The position numbers and the translations under genes were made by a program. Source: an uncultured Lachnospiraceae bacterium (GTDB lineage: Bacteria > Bacillota > Clostridia > Lachnospirales > Lachnospiraceae). From it: a stretch of 64,000 nucleotides of DNA. Positions 28,063 to 37,268 of the stretch are shown here, one piece after another; within the stretch, counting starts at the first letter, position 1, and every line of letters starts with the position of its first letter. The notes under the pieces were generated by a model. That model saw nothing but the letters and a program-made list of their open reading frames with translations, searched no databases and was not told where the DNA came from. The DNA is taken from contig CACWQE010000001.1 in NCBI GenBank assembly GCA_902762905.1, positions 124,001 to 188,000 of the forward strand, written 5' to 3'.

Positions 28063-28593
28063 ATGAATATTATTAAATGCAACAAAGGACACATATATGA
28101 TGCGGACAAGTTCAGTGCTTGTCCGCATTGTTCCAATATGAAGGCTGGAATACATATCGATGATTATCTGGGGGAATATCAACAGCAGATACCAACCGTG
28201 ATCACACGTAATACAGAGACAGATGATTACGACTTAAATAAACGGCGTAAGACAGTTGGATTCCTGGTATGTATCAAAGGCGAGATGCTAGGGGAGGGGT
28301 TTCTTCTCAGGGAAGGGATGAATGATATTGGGCGGGCGTCCAATATGCATGTTGTGTTAGCGGACGAACCGACCGTTTCCAGAAAACGACATGCCTGTAT
28401 TACTTTTGATTCAGAGAAGGGAACTTTTACATTATATGTCGATCCGGACAGGGGGGACATATTTTGCAATGGAGTACAGGTGAAAGACTCCTGCCAACTG
28501 GAAAATCGTGCATTGATTCAGATAGGGGAATGTGTGCTGTCATTTATGGCATTTTGTGATTCCTCATTTACATGGTATACAACAGAAGGATAA
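28063..28593 (+). CDS. Zinc-ribbon FHA-domain protein
   Basis: A 176-residue cytoplasmic protein. The first 25 residues hold a short metal-binding knuckle with Cys6, His10, Cys20 and Cys23 (CNKGH...CPHC). A FHA domain covers about 65-165, with IGRASNMHVVL and the phosphothreonine-contact region SRKRHACI, then a modified turn at DIFCNGVQV. It lies between the LytTR-FHA regulator and the Ser/Thr kinase with short gaps on both sides, so it is probably a substrate or scaffold of that kinase. Its target is not known. Confidence 0.85.
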   Translation: MNIIKCNKGHIYDADKFSACPHCSNMKAGIHIDDYLGEYQQQIPTVITRNTETDDYDLNKRRKTVGFLVCIKGEMLGEGFLLREGMNDIGRASNMHVVLADEPTVSRKRHACITFDSEKGTFTLYVDPDRGDIFCNGVQVKDSCQLENRALIQIGECVLSFMAFCDSSFTWYTTEG

Positions 28594-28599
28594 TGGAAT

Positions 28600-29862
28600 A
28601 TGGAAGCTTATCAGACAATACAACTTAAGACAGGTACAGTGATTCATGAACGTTACCGGATTGAACAGGTGTTAGGACGTGGTGGTTCCGCAATTACCTA
28701 TCTGGCAATACAATTAGATACCCGGAGAAATGTTACCGTGAAGCAATTCGTTCAGTACGAAGAACGCTTTGAGCAGGAGGTAGCAATTCTTCAACAATTC
28801 TCTTATTTAGAAGGTGTTATATCCATTGTGGACTCTTTCTATGAGGATGAGACCTTTTATATTGTGATGCAATATGTGGACGGAGTTTCACTTGCACAAT
28901 ATCTCAAAGATAATAAAACTATGCGTGCAGAGGATGTCATTCCACTATTTCTGCCAATTATGAAATCGTTGGGGTTACTGCACAAACAGGGGATGATTCA
29001 CCGCGATATCAGTCCCGACAATATCATCATTGATTTTCATAACCGATTATGGCTGATTGATTTTGGTGCGGCAGGATTATCCAGCAGCCGGCGACCCGCA
29101 TTGAAAGAAAGAGTTTCAGATCAGACTGTAATTGTAAAGGCTGGATATACTCCTTTGGAACAGTACCGGAAAGATGGAAAGATTGGTAGTTATACAGATA
29201 TATATGCATTATGTGCTACTATGTATACTGCATTTACCGGACATACACCGCCGGACGCTATTACAAGGATTCCAAAGGACGATATTGAGCCGATCCCTAC
29301 AATACCGAAATGGCAATGGGAGGCCTTGTGCAAAGGATTATCCGTGAATCCGTCAGATCGATATTCAAATATGGGCGAATTGATCGACGGTCTTACTGTT
29401 GCATCCGATCCAGATATACCAGTCACAGTATATCCGGATCAGATCACAGATTATACCAGACAGATGTTGGGGTATAATAATGAGGAAGAATCGGTAACGA
29501 CGCATACTGACAAAGTATTGATGAAGAGTAGGAGATATCACATAATATTTGGAATCATTCTAGTGCTTCTGATTGGAATTAGTGCTGGTATAACGTATTA
29601 TATAAGACACAACGCATTAAATGATTCTTCCAAGCAAAAGACAGAACAGTCAAACACATCGAATGCTCGTACAGAAACTGCGACTAAGGATGTGTCAACG
29701 CGGGATACTTCTACACAGATTACGACGGAAACAATAACAGAAACGGTTACAACGCAAGTGTCGACAACACAGATACAATCCAATACAAACCAATCATCAA
29801 CAGAAAAAGATTATCAGATTCAGGAAGATCCGGATTATGATGAATTTCGTCTAGGTGATTAA
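28600..29862 (+). CDS. Membrane Ser/Thr protein kinase (PASTA-less)
   Basis: A 420-residue Hanks-type kinase. The Gly-rich loop is LGRGGSAITYL, the ATP-anchoring Lys is Lys48, the catalytic loop is HRDISPDN (Asp136) and the metal-binding motif is DFG. A Thr-containing activation segment leads to GYTPLEQY. A single membrane helix at about 313-334 (FGIILVLLIGISAG) is followed by an 85-residue outside tail rich in Thr and Ser without PASTA or other sensor domains. No phosphatase of the PP2C type is nearby. The kinase is expected to phosphorylate partners read by the FHA domains encoded just upstream. Confidence 0.9.
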   Translation: MEAYQTIQLKTGTVIHERYRIEQVLGRGGSAITYLAIQLDTRRNVTVKQFVQYEERFEQEVAILQQFSYLEGVISIVDSFYEDETFYIVMQYVDGVSLAQYLKDNKTMRAEDVIPLFLPIMKSLGLLHKQGMIHRDISPDNIIIDFHNRLWLIDFGAAGLSSSRRPALKERVSDQTVIVKAGYTPLEQYRKDGKIGSYTDIYALCATMYTAFTGHTPPDAITRIPKDDIEPIPTIPKWQWEALCKGLSVNPSDRYSNMGELIDGLTVASDPDIPVTVYPDQITDYTRQMLGYNNEEESVTTHTDKVLMKSRRYHIIFGIILVLLIGISAGITYYIRHNALNDSSKQKTEQSNTSNARTETATKDVSTRDTSTQITTETITETVTTQVSTTQIQSNTNQSSTEKDYQIQEDPDYDEFRLGD

Positions 29863-29870
29863 AAAGATAT

Positions 29871-29910
29871 AAGATGCAGCTTTTCTTAGTTGCATTTTTT
29901 TCTTTTTTTC
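29871..29910 (+). terminator. Rho-independent terminator after the Ser/Thr kinase gene
   Basis: An 8-bp stem ATGCAGCT / AGTTGCAT (one G-U pair) with a 6-base loop is followed by a long T-rich tract. It closes the surface and signalling locus before miaB. Confidence 0.85.
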
Positions 29911-29990
29911 GGTATAGTAAATATGTATGCGTATCGATATCTATCACAAGATATTGTGTTTTAATAAAAATTATCATATAGGAGACACGA

Positions 29991-31415
29991 ATGAGAACAG
30001 AACCCAATATAAATGAATTAGAAGCAGCAAAACAGAAAGAGATCATGGCACGACTCAAGGTACGGCTTGCCAAGGTATCAGAGGAATTAGGCAGACCGCT
30101 TACCTATTGCAGTGTCTGTTTTGGTTGTCAGATGAATGCAAAGGACAGCGAGAAGTTAGAGGGAATCTTAGAGGCAATCGGTTATGTCCGCACTGAGAGT
30201 GAAGATGCGGATTTCCTGATCATGAATACCTGTACCGTACGTGAGAATGCTAACTTGCGAGTATACGGAAGATTAGGACAGTTGAAGAAATACAAGAAAA
30301 AGAATCCACATATGCTGATTGCTCTTTGTGGATGTATGATGCAGGAAAGTCAGGTGGTTGAGAAGATTAAACAAAGCTATCGTCATGTGGATATCATTTT
30401 TGGTACTCACAATGTATTCAAGTTGGCAGAATTGATCGAAGCAAAATTAGATACAAAGGGCATGGTAATTGATATCTGGGAAGGAACCGATGAGATCGTA
30501 GAAGATCTCCCGGCTGACCGCAAATATGATTTTAAGTGCGGTGTCAATATCATGTTTGGCTGCAATAATTTCTGCAGTTACTGTATTGTGCCATATGTAC
30601 GAGGACGAGAGCGTTCGAGAAAACCAGAGGACATCATTCATGAGATTGAAGAATTAGTGGCAGATGGTGTCGTAGAGGTTATGCTGTTAGGACAGAATGT
30701 GAATTCTTATGGTAAGAACTTAGATGAACCGATATCCTTTGCACAATTGTTAGAACGGGTGGAACAGATTGAAGGTCTGAAACGGATTCGATTCATGACT
30801 TCTCATCCGAAAGATCTGTCGGATGAGTTAATCGAGGTAATGGCAAAGTCAAAGAAGATCTGCAAACATCTTCATCTGCCAATGCAGTCAGGAAGTACAA
30901 AGGTACTTACCGATATGAATCGTCGATACACGAAAGAAGATTATCTAACCTTAGTTGATAAGATCAAGACCGCGATGCCGGACATTTCTCTTACAACGGA
31001 TATTATTGTAGGTTTTCCAACAGAGACAGAAGAAGACTTTGAAGATACGTTAGATGTGGTACGTCGTGTTCGTTTTGATTCCGCATTTACGTTTATCTAT
31101 TCCAAGAGAAGTGGTACGCCGGCAGCGAATATGGAATTTGCTGCAACTGAGACAGAGATCAAGGACCGTTTCAACCGTCTGTTAAAAGAAGTACAGGAGA
31201 TTGCAGGGGAAGTTTGCGGCAGAGACGAAGGAAAGACAATGGAAGTGCTTGTAGAGGGATTGGACGAACAGGACGAATCATTATTAACCGGACGTCTATC
31301 TAATAACATATTAGTTCATTTTCCGGGTGATAAGGAAATGATCGGCACATTCCAGCAAGTGAAGTTATTAGAGTCCAAGGGATTTTATTACCTTGGAGAA
31401 AGAGAGAATGCATAA
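29991..31415 (+). CDS. miaB: tRNA-2-methylthio-N6-dimethylallyladenosine synthase
   Basis: A 474-residue radical-SAM methylthiotransferase that adds the 2-methylthio group to i6A37 of tRNAs. The N-terminal UPF0004 domain carries three cluster cysteines (CFGCQMN, NTCTVRENA, LCGCMMQ), the radical SAM domain has CNNFCSYC, and a C-terminal TRAM domain ends the protein. It is followed directly by mutS with no gap and, after mutL, by miaA, whose product makes the i6A substrate. The ATG follows TAGGAGACACG. Confidence 0.95.
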   Translation: MRTEPNINELEAAKQKEIMARLKVRLAKVSEELGRPLTYCSVCFGCQMNAKDSEKLEGILEAIGYVRTESEDADFLIMNTCTVRENANLRVYGRLGQLKKYKKKNPHMLIALCGCMMQESQVVEKIKQSYRHVDIIFGTHNVFKLAELIEAKLDTKGMVIDIWEGTDEIVEDLPADRKYDFKCGVNIMFGCNNFCSYCIVPYVRGRERSRKPEDIIHEIEELVADGVVEVMLLGQNVNSYGKNLDEPISFAQLLERVEQIEGLKRIRFMTSHPKDLSDELIEVMAKSKKICKHLHLPMQSGSTKVLTDMNRRYTKEDYLTLVDKIKTAMPDISLTTDIIVGFPTETEEDFEDTLDVVRRVRFDSAFTFIYSKRSGTPAANMEFAATETEIKDRFNRLLKEVQEIAGEVCGRDEGKTMEVLVEGLDEQDESLLTGRLSNNILVHFPGDKEMIGTFQQVKLLESKGFYYLGERENA

Positions 31416-34067
31416 ATGACACCAATGATGCAGCAATACTGCAAGACAAAGGAAGAATATAAAGATTGTATCCTGTTCTATCGGTTAGGAGATTTCTATG
31501 AGATGTTCTTTGAGGATGCCCTGACTGCATCCAAAGAATTAGAGATCACACTGACCGGTAAGGATTGTGGTATGGAAGAAAGGGCTCCGATGTGTGGCAT
31601 TCCGTATCATGCGTACGAGAATTATATGAACCGTCTGGTAGAAAAAGGGTACAAGGTGGCAATCTGCGAGCAGGTAGAAGACCCAAAGACTGCCAAAGGA
31701 ATTGTCAAGCGTGAGGTTATCCGTATTGTAACACCGGGTACGAATATGAGTGCGAACAGCCTCAATGAAACGAAGAATAATTATCTGATGAGTATTTATC
31801 GTGGAGAACGCTACGGAATTTCCTTTGCGGATATTACGACAGGTGATTTCTATACAACAGAAGTAGACCGGTTTCCTAAGGTTATGGATGAGATTGCAAA
31901 GTTTGCACCGGTTGAGATTTTGATCAATGAAGTTGTTGCCGAAGAAGATGACGGTGAACATATGGCTCGTCTTGAACAGTTACACGACAAGGAGCATACA
32001 ATGGTCAGTGCAATGGAAGACTGGTACTATGAATCAGAGATGGATGAGCGATTGATCAAAGAACAGTTCCATGTGATGAACCTAGAGGGATTAGGTCTTA
32101 AGGATCTCCCGGATGCGGCATGTTCGGTAGGCTGTCTCATTTATTATCTCAAAGACACCCAGAAAGGCTGTGTGGATCATATCAACCATATCAGTACTTA
32201 CCATGTAGAAGACTATGTGGTACTAGATAGTGCATCCAGACGAAATCTGGAACTTTGTGAGACGATGCGGGATAAGAATAAGCGAGGTTCTCTGCTATGG
32301 GTATTGGATAAGACGAAGACTGCTATGGGTGCAAGAACGCTGCGTGCTATGGTAGAACAGCCATGCATCCGCAAAGACCGGATTGAAGAACGGTTAGATG
32401 CAGTAGAAGCATTTAATGATTCCATGATCACACGGGATGAACTGCGGGAATACTTAAGTGCGGTTTATGATTTAGAACGTCTGATGACGCGGATTACACT
32501 AAAATCAGCAAATCCACGAGATCTGATTGCTTTTAAGAATTCTATCGGAATACTGCCACATGTGAAGAGTATCCTCAAAGAATTTGATACCGGATTGCTA
32601 GCACAATACGAAAATGATCTGGATGAATTAACCGACCTTTATGCTTCAATTGAAGCAGCAATCGTAGAGGAACCGCCAATTCTCATCAAAGAAGGCGGCA
32701 TGATCAAGGACGGCTATAATGCTACTGTGGATGAGTTAAAACATGCCAAGTCAGATGGTAAACAATGGCTATTGGATCTGGAATCCAAAGAACGGGAAGC
32801 AACCGGGATCAAGAACTTAAAGATCAAGTTTAACAAGGTGTTCGGATATTACTTTGATGTCACCAACTCTTTCAAGGATCAGGTGCCGGACTATTTCATC
32901 CGCAAGCAGACACTCGCAAATTCCGAGCGGTATTCAACGGATGAGTTAGAGGATATTGCAGGAAAGATATTGGGTGCAGAAGACCGTCTGTATGGCTTAG
33001 AATATGACCTGTTCTGTGAACTTCGCGATAACCTCGCATTAGAGGTGAAACGGGTACAAAAGACAGCGAAGATCATAGCAGATTTAGATGCATTAGCTTC
33101 CCTTGCATATGTTGCAGAGAAGAATCATTTTGTACGTCCTGCAATGAATGAAGAAGGTCGAATTAATATTATCGAAGGCAGGCATCCGGTTGTTGAGAAA
33201 GTATTAGATAATGATTCTTTTATTACGAATGATACATACTTGGATAATGACCTGAATCGGGTATCGATCATCACCGGTCCGAACATGGCAGGTAAATCTA
33301 CCTATATGCGTCAGGTGGCTTTGATCGTATTGATGGCACAGATTGGATCATTTGTACCGGCCAAGAGTGCGGATATCGGAATTGTTGACCGGATTTTTAC
33401 CCGGGTAGGTGCATCGGATGATCTGGCATCTGGACAGAGTACCTTTATGGTAGAAATGAGCGAAGTTGCCAACATCTTACGTAATGCAACCGCTAACAGT
33501 CTGTTAATCTTAGACGAGATTGGTCGTGGTACCTCGACATTTGATGGATTATCAATTGCATGGGCAGTTGTAGAATATATCAGTTCCAAAGATTTGTTAG
33601 GTGCCAAGACTTTATTTGCAACACATTATCATGAACTGACCGAATTAGAGGGTAAGCTAGAGGGTGTGAATAACTATTGTATCTCTGTAAAAGAAGCCGG
33701 GGATGACATTGTGTTCTTACGTAAGATTATCAAAGGTGGTGCAGATAAGAGTTATGGTATTCAGGTTGCCAAGCTTGCCGGTGTGCCGGAAGTGGTACTT
33801 GCCAGAGCCAAGGAAATTGCAGCGGAATTATCAGAACACGACATCACGGTAACGGCAGCCGCAGATATTATGCCAAAGCTGTTGGAAGAGACACATAGTA
33901 AATCAAAGGGAAAGAGCAAGTCAAAAGATACCGAAGGACAGTTATCCCTGTTTGGCAATGCCGAGGAATCCAGTGTAGTTGCCGATATCAAAGCATTGGA
34001 TCTATCGAATATGACACCGATGAAAGCACTGTTATACCTGAATGATCTGCAGGAACGCTTGAAGTAG
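31416..34067 (+). CDS. mutS: DNA mismatch repair protein MutS
   Basis: An 883-residue MutS. The mismatch-contact motif is near the N-terminus in YRLGDFYEMFFEDA; the ATPase domain has GPNMAGKSTYMRQ, the STFMVEMSE signature, LDEIGRGTSTFDG and THYHELT. MutS recognises mismatches and recruits MutL. The start codon follows the miaB stop with no spacer. The C-terminal region is Lys/Ser-rich (SKSKGKSKSKD) before a short helical tail, which is common in this family. Confidence 0.97.
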   Translation: MTPMMQQYCKTKEEYKDCILFYRLGDFYEMFFEDALTASKELEITLTGKDCGMEERAPMCGIPYHAYENYMNRLVEKGYKVAICEQVEDPKTAKGIVKREVIRIVTPGTNMSANSLNETKNNYLMSIYRGERYGISFADITTGDFYTTEVDRFPKVMDEIAKFAPVEILINEVVAEEDDGEHMARLEQLHDKEHTMVSAMEDWYYESEMDERLIKEQFHVMNLEGLGLKDLPDAACSVGCLIYYLKDTQKGCVDHINHISTYHVEDYVVLDSASRRNLELCETMRDKNKRGSLLWVLDKTKTAMGARTLRAMVEQPCIRKDRIEERLDAVEAFNDSMITRDELREYLSAVYDLERLMTRITLKSANPRDLIAFKNSIGILPHVKSILKEFDTGLLAQYENDLDELTDLYASIEAAIVEEPPILIKEGGMIKDGYNATVDELKHAKSDGKQWLLDLESKEREATGIKNLKIKFNKVFGYYFDVTNSFKDQVPDYFIRKQTLANSERYSTDELEDIAGKILGAEDRLYGLEYDLFCELRDNLALEVKRVQKTAKIIADLDALASLAYVAEKNHFVRPAMNEEGRINIIEGRHPVVEKVLDNDSFITNDTYLDNDLNRVSIITGPNMAGKSTYMRQVALIVLMAQIGSFVPAKSADIGIVDRIFTRVGASDDLASGQSTFMVEMSEVANILRNATANSLLILDEIGRGTSTFDGLSIAWAVVEYISSKDLLGAKTLFATHYHELTELEGKLEGVNNYCISVKEAGDDIVFLRKIIKGGADKSYGIQVAKLAGVPEVVLARAKEIAAELSEHDITVTAAADIMPKLLEETHSKSKGKSKSKDTEGQLSLFGNAEESSVVADIKALDLSNMTPMKALLYLNDLQERLK

Positions 34068-34170
34068 AGACATGTATATTGAGATATAAGTTTGTGATGA
34101 CCATACAGATTGAGAAGTCCGGGCGTTATATACAATCATATCCGGACAAGAGTGGAATAGGAGTATATAC

Positions 34171-36294
34171 ATGATTAAAGTATTAGACCAGGCTACGATC
34201 AATAAGATAGCAGCAGGTGAGGTAGTAGAACGTCCTTCATCTGTTGTAAAAGAATTAGTGGAAAATGCCATTGATGCCGGTGCAACAGCGGTTACGGTGG
34301 AGATAAAGGATGGAGGACTGTCCTTTATTCGAATTACAGATAACGGCGCAGGAATTGAGAAGTCTGAAGTGCCAACGGCATTTGTTCGGCATGCTACAAG
34401 TAAGATTATGACAATTGAAGATCTGTTAAGTGTCAGTTCCCTAGGGTTTCGTGGCGAGGCACTAGCAAGTATTGCGGCAGTTGCGCAGGTAGAGTTGATC
34501 ACAAAGACGGCACACGCATTGACAGGAATCCGTTATGAGATTCATGGAAGTAAAGAAATTGCAAGTGAAGAGATTGGGGCACCAACCGGAACCACGATTA
34601 TTGTCCGCAACCTGTTCTATAATGTGCCGGCACGTAAGAAGTTCCTGAAAACACCGATGACAGAAGGTGGATATATTACGGATCTGATTACTCGTTTAGC
34701 ACTTTCCAGACCGGATATCTCGTTCAAATACATTATGAATGGCAATAATAAGATTACAACATCCGGTAATGGCAAATTACAGGATGTGATCTATCATATA
34801 TATGGCAAGGATGTATCTTCTAATCTACTGCCAATCAAACGACAGATAGATGAATTCAAGGTAGAAGGCTATATCGGAAAATCATTTGTTTCCAAAGGAA
34901 ATCGCAGCTTTGAGCATTATTTTATCAATGAACGCTCTATCCGCAATGTTGTGATAACTAAGGCAATTGAGGAAGCTTATAAGTCGTTTGTAATGATTCA
35001 TAAGTTTCCATTTACTGCATTGCATTTCACACTAGACAGTACGAAATTAGATGTCAATGTACATCCGGCTAAGATGGAATCCAAGTATGCGGACGGAGAA
35101 CGACTCTTCCAATTTGTCAAGGATAGCGTACGACAGGCACTCTTGCAGGAGGAAATGATTCCAGATGTTTCACTGCGTACTGCAAAAGAAGAAAAAGCGA
35201 TCGTGATTGAGCAGCAACGTAAGTTGAATGCACATGTCCCGGAACCTTTTGAGAAAGAGGCGAGAGCGGTACGATACCAGAAGGAATTTGCAACCGCAGC
35301 CGCTAGCAGATCGGCTGACAATCCATCCAGGGAACTGCATACAACACCAGTGAATACAATCCGCACAAAGAATGCCATTGTGCAGCCACCGGCAGAACCG
35401 GCGAATGCAACAAAAACAGAAACTGCTGTGGAATCAGAGGCCACAAGATCATCAGAGACCGCTACACAATCAGAGATCACAAGGCTGTCAGAAACTGTTA
35501 CAGAAGCAGAGGTTGCAAAGTCATCAGAAACGGCTATAGGGTCAGAAGTTATAAGACCATCACAGATGGCAACAGAATACAGCTTTACTGAGGAAGACAG
35601 AACACAAGCGCAGAAATCGACAGCACAGACAGCAGCAACGGCAGAACCGCAAATAACAACGAAGCCGGAACAGCTCTCCATGCCATTAGAGCAGTTTATC
35701 TCAAAAGAAGCCAGAAAGTCACACCGTGTGATCGGACAGGTATTCAAGACCTATTGGATCATAGAATACGATAACAAAATGTATATTATGGATCAGCATG
35801 CAGCACATGAGAAAGTTATGTTTGAACGTCTGATGAAGCAGATGTCAGAGAAGAATGTGCTTTCACAGCAATTATTACCGCCTAAGGTGGTACATTTAGA
35901 TGGTGCCGAACATGCTTTGGTAATCAGTCATATCGATCTGTTTGAACAGACTGGATTTGATCTCGAAGATTTTGGAGATGATTCCATCGTAATCCGGGCA
36001 ATGCCGGATGATATTATGGGTGTAGATCCGCAAGCGTTATTTGATGCATTACTGAATGCCCTGTCGGTAGATGCAGGTAACATCAATATTGATTTCTTTG
36101 TAGAGAAGTTATCTGGAATGGCATGTAAAGCAGCAATCAAGGGTAACACCGAGATTTCTTTACAGGAAGCAGATGCGTTGATCGACGAGTTGTTGACACT
36201 TAAGAATCCATACAACTGTCCACACGGAAGACCAACTATGATTTCACTGACCAAGACCGAATTAGAGAGAAAATTCAAACGAATTCAGGATTAA
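34171..36294 (+). CDS. mutL: DNA mismatch repair protein MutL (endonuclease type)
   Basis: A 707-residue MutL. The N-terminal GHKL ATPase shows LVENAIDAGAT, DNGAGI and GFRGEALASIA. The C-terminal domain keeps the metal-binding DQHA-x2-E-x4-E motif as DQHAAHEKVMFE, with ACKAAIK and CPHGRPT, so it is predicted to have the nicking endonuclease activity found in organisms without MutH. The linker (about 370-500) is long and made of degenerate SETAxESE-type repeats. The gene starts 103 bases after mutS and is 11 bases upstream of miaA. Confidence 0.95.
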   Translation: MIKVLDQATINKIAAGEVVERPSSVVKELVENAIDAGATAVTVEIKDGGLSFIRITDNGAGIEKSEVPTAFVRHATSKIMTIEDLLSVSSLGFRGEALASIAAVAQVELITKTAHALTGIRYEIHGSKEIASEEIGAPTGTTIIVRNLFYNVPARKKFLKTPMTEGGYITDLITRLALSRPDISFKYIMNGNNKITTSGNGKLQDVIYHIYGKDVSSNLLPIKRQIDEFKVEGYIGKSFVSKGNRSFEHYFINERSIRNVVITKAIEEAYKSFVMIHKFPFTALHFTLDSTKLDVNVHPAKMESKYADGERLFQFVKDSVRQALLQEEMIPDVSLRTAKEEKAIVIEQQRKLNAHVPEPFEKEARAVRYQKEFATAAASRSADNPSRELHTTPVNTIRTKNAIVQPPAEPANATKTETAVESEATRSSETATQSEITRLSETVTEAEVAKSSETAIGSEVIRPSQMATEYSFTEEDRTQAQKSTAQTAATAEPQITTKPEQLSMPLEQFISKEARKSHRVIGQVFKTYWIIEYDNKMYIMDQHAAHEKVMFERLMKQMSEKNVLSQQLLPPKVVHLDGAEHALVISHIDLFEQTGFDLEDFGDDSIVIRAMPDDIMGVDPQALFDALLNALSVDAGNINIDFFVEKLSGMACKAAIKGNTEISLQEADALIDELLTLKNPYNCPHGRPTMISLTKTELERKFKRIQD

Positions 36295-36305
36295 GGAGCA
36301 ATAAT

Positions 36306-37250
36306 ATGAGCCAGAAGAAGCCATTGATTATATTAACCGGGCCAACAGCAGTAGGGAAAACGGCACTTTCCATTGAACTTGCCAAGGCGGTAAATGGAGA
36401 GATGATCTCTGCGGATTCCATGCAGGTATATCGTACGTTAGACATTGGAACCGCCAAGATCAAGCCAGAAGAAATGGAAGGCATTACGCATTATCTGATC
36501 GATGTATTAGATCCAACGGAAGATTTTAATGTATTTCGTTTTCAACAGTTGGCAAAGGAAGCTCTAGAGAAGATCTATGCAAAAGGAAAGATTCCAATTG
36601 TTGTGGGTGGAACAGGATTCTATATTCAGGCACTTTTATATGATATTGCATTTGAAGAGACAGAGGAATCGGCATACCGCAAGGAATTAGAACAATATGC
36701 AAAGATAAATGGTGCCCATGCATTACATGAACAGTTGAAAGAGATCGATCCGGTATCCTATCAGGAAATTCATGAGAATAATGTGAAAAGGGTCATCCGT
36801 GCATTGGAATTTTATCATGACACCGGATATCCCATCTCCACACATAATGCGTTAGAACGGAAGAAAGAATCCCCGTACAATTTTGCATACTTTGTGTTAA
36901 ATGATGATCGACAGAAATTATATGATCGTATCGAACTTCGAATCGATCAGATGTTGAAAGAAGGTCTGGTAGAAGAAGTACGATCCGCTCTTGCTTATGG
37001 ATGTACGAAGAAAATGGTATCCATGCAGGGACTTGGCTATAAGGAGATCATTCCTTACTTAGAAGGCAGCTGTAGCTTAGAAGATGCAGTATATATTTTG
37101 AAAAGAGATACCAGACATTTTGCCAAGAGACAGCTTACCTGGTTCCGCAGGGAACAGGATGTAATCTGGGTTGATAAGACAGAACATGCAACGACGAAAG
37201 AACAATTGGCATATATGATGGAGCAATTACAAACACGACAGATAATATAA
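36306..37250 (+). CDS. miaA: tRNA dimethylallyltransferase
   Basis: A 314-residue enzyme that prenylates A37 of tRNAs reading UNN codons, giving i6A, the substrate of MiaB. The P-loop is GPTAVGKT (10-17), followed by the family motif SADSMQVYRTLDIGTAK and by RDTRHFAKRQLTWFR near the C-terminus. It is tightly linked to mutL. The common neighbour hfq is not found; a PLP enzyme gene follows instead. Confidence 0.96.
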   Translation: MSQKKPLIILTGPTAVGKTALSIELAKAVNGEMISADSMQVYRTLDIGTAKIKPEEMEGITHYLIDVLDPTEDFNVFRFQQLAKEALEKIYAKGKIPIVVGGTGFYIQALLYDIAFEETEESAYRKELEQYAKINGAHALHEQLKEIDPVSYQEIHENNVKRVIRALEFYHDTGYPISTHNALERKKESPYNFAYFVLNDDRQKLYDRIELRIDQMLKEGLVEEVRSALAYGCTKKMVSMQGLGYKEIIPYLEGSCSLEDAVYILKRDTRHFAKRQLTWFRREQDVIWVDKTEHATTKEQLAYMMEQLQTRQII

Positions 37251-37268
37251 GATAAGGGAGGCAATACC

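Noticed and set aside
34998..35747. A 249-codon open frame on the minus strand opposite mutL
   Set aside because: It is the reverse of the low-complexity Ser/Glu/Thr linker of mutL; its Ser/Val-rich product has no domain and no ribosome binding site.
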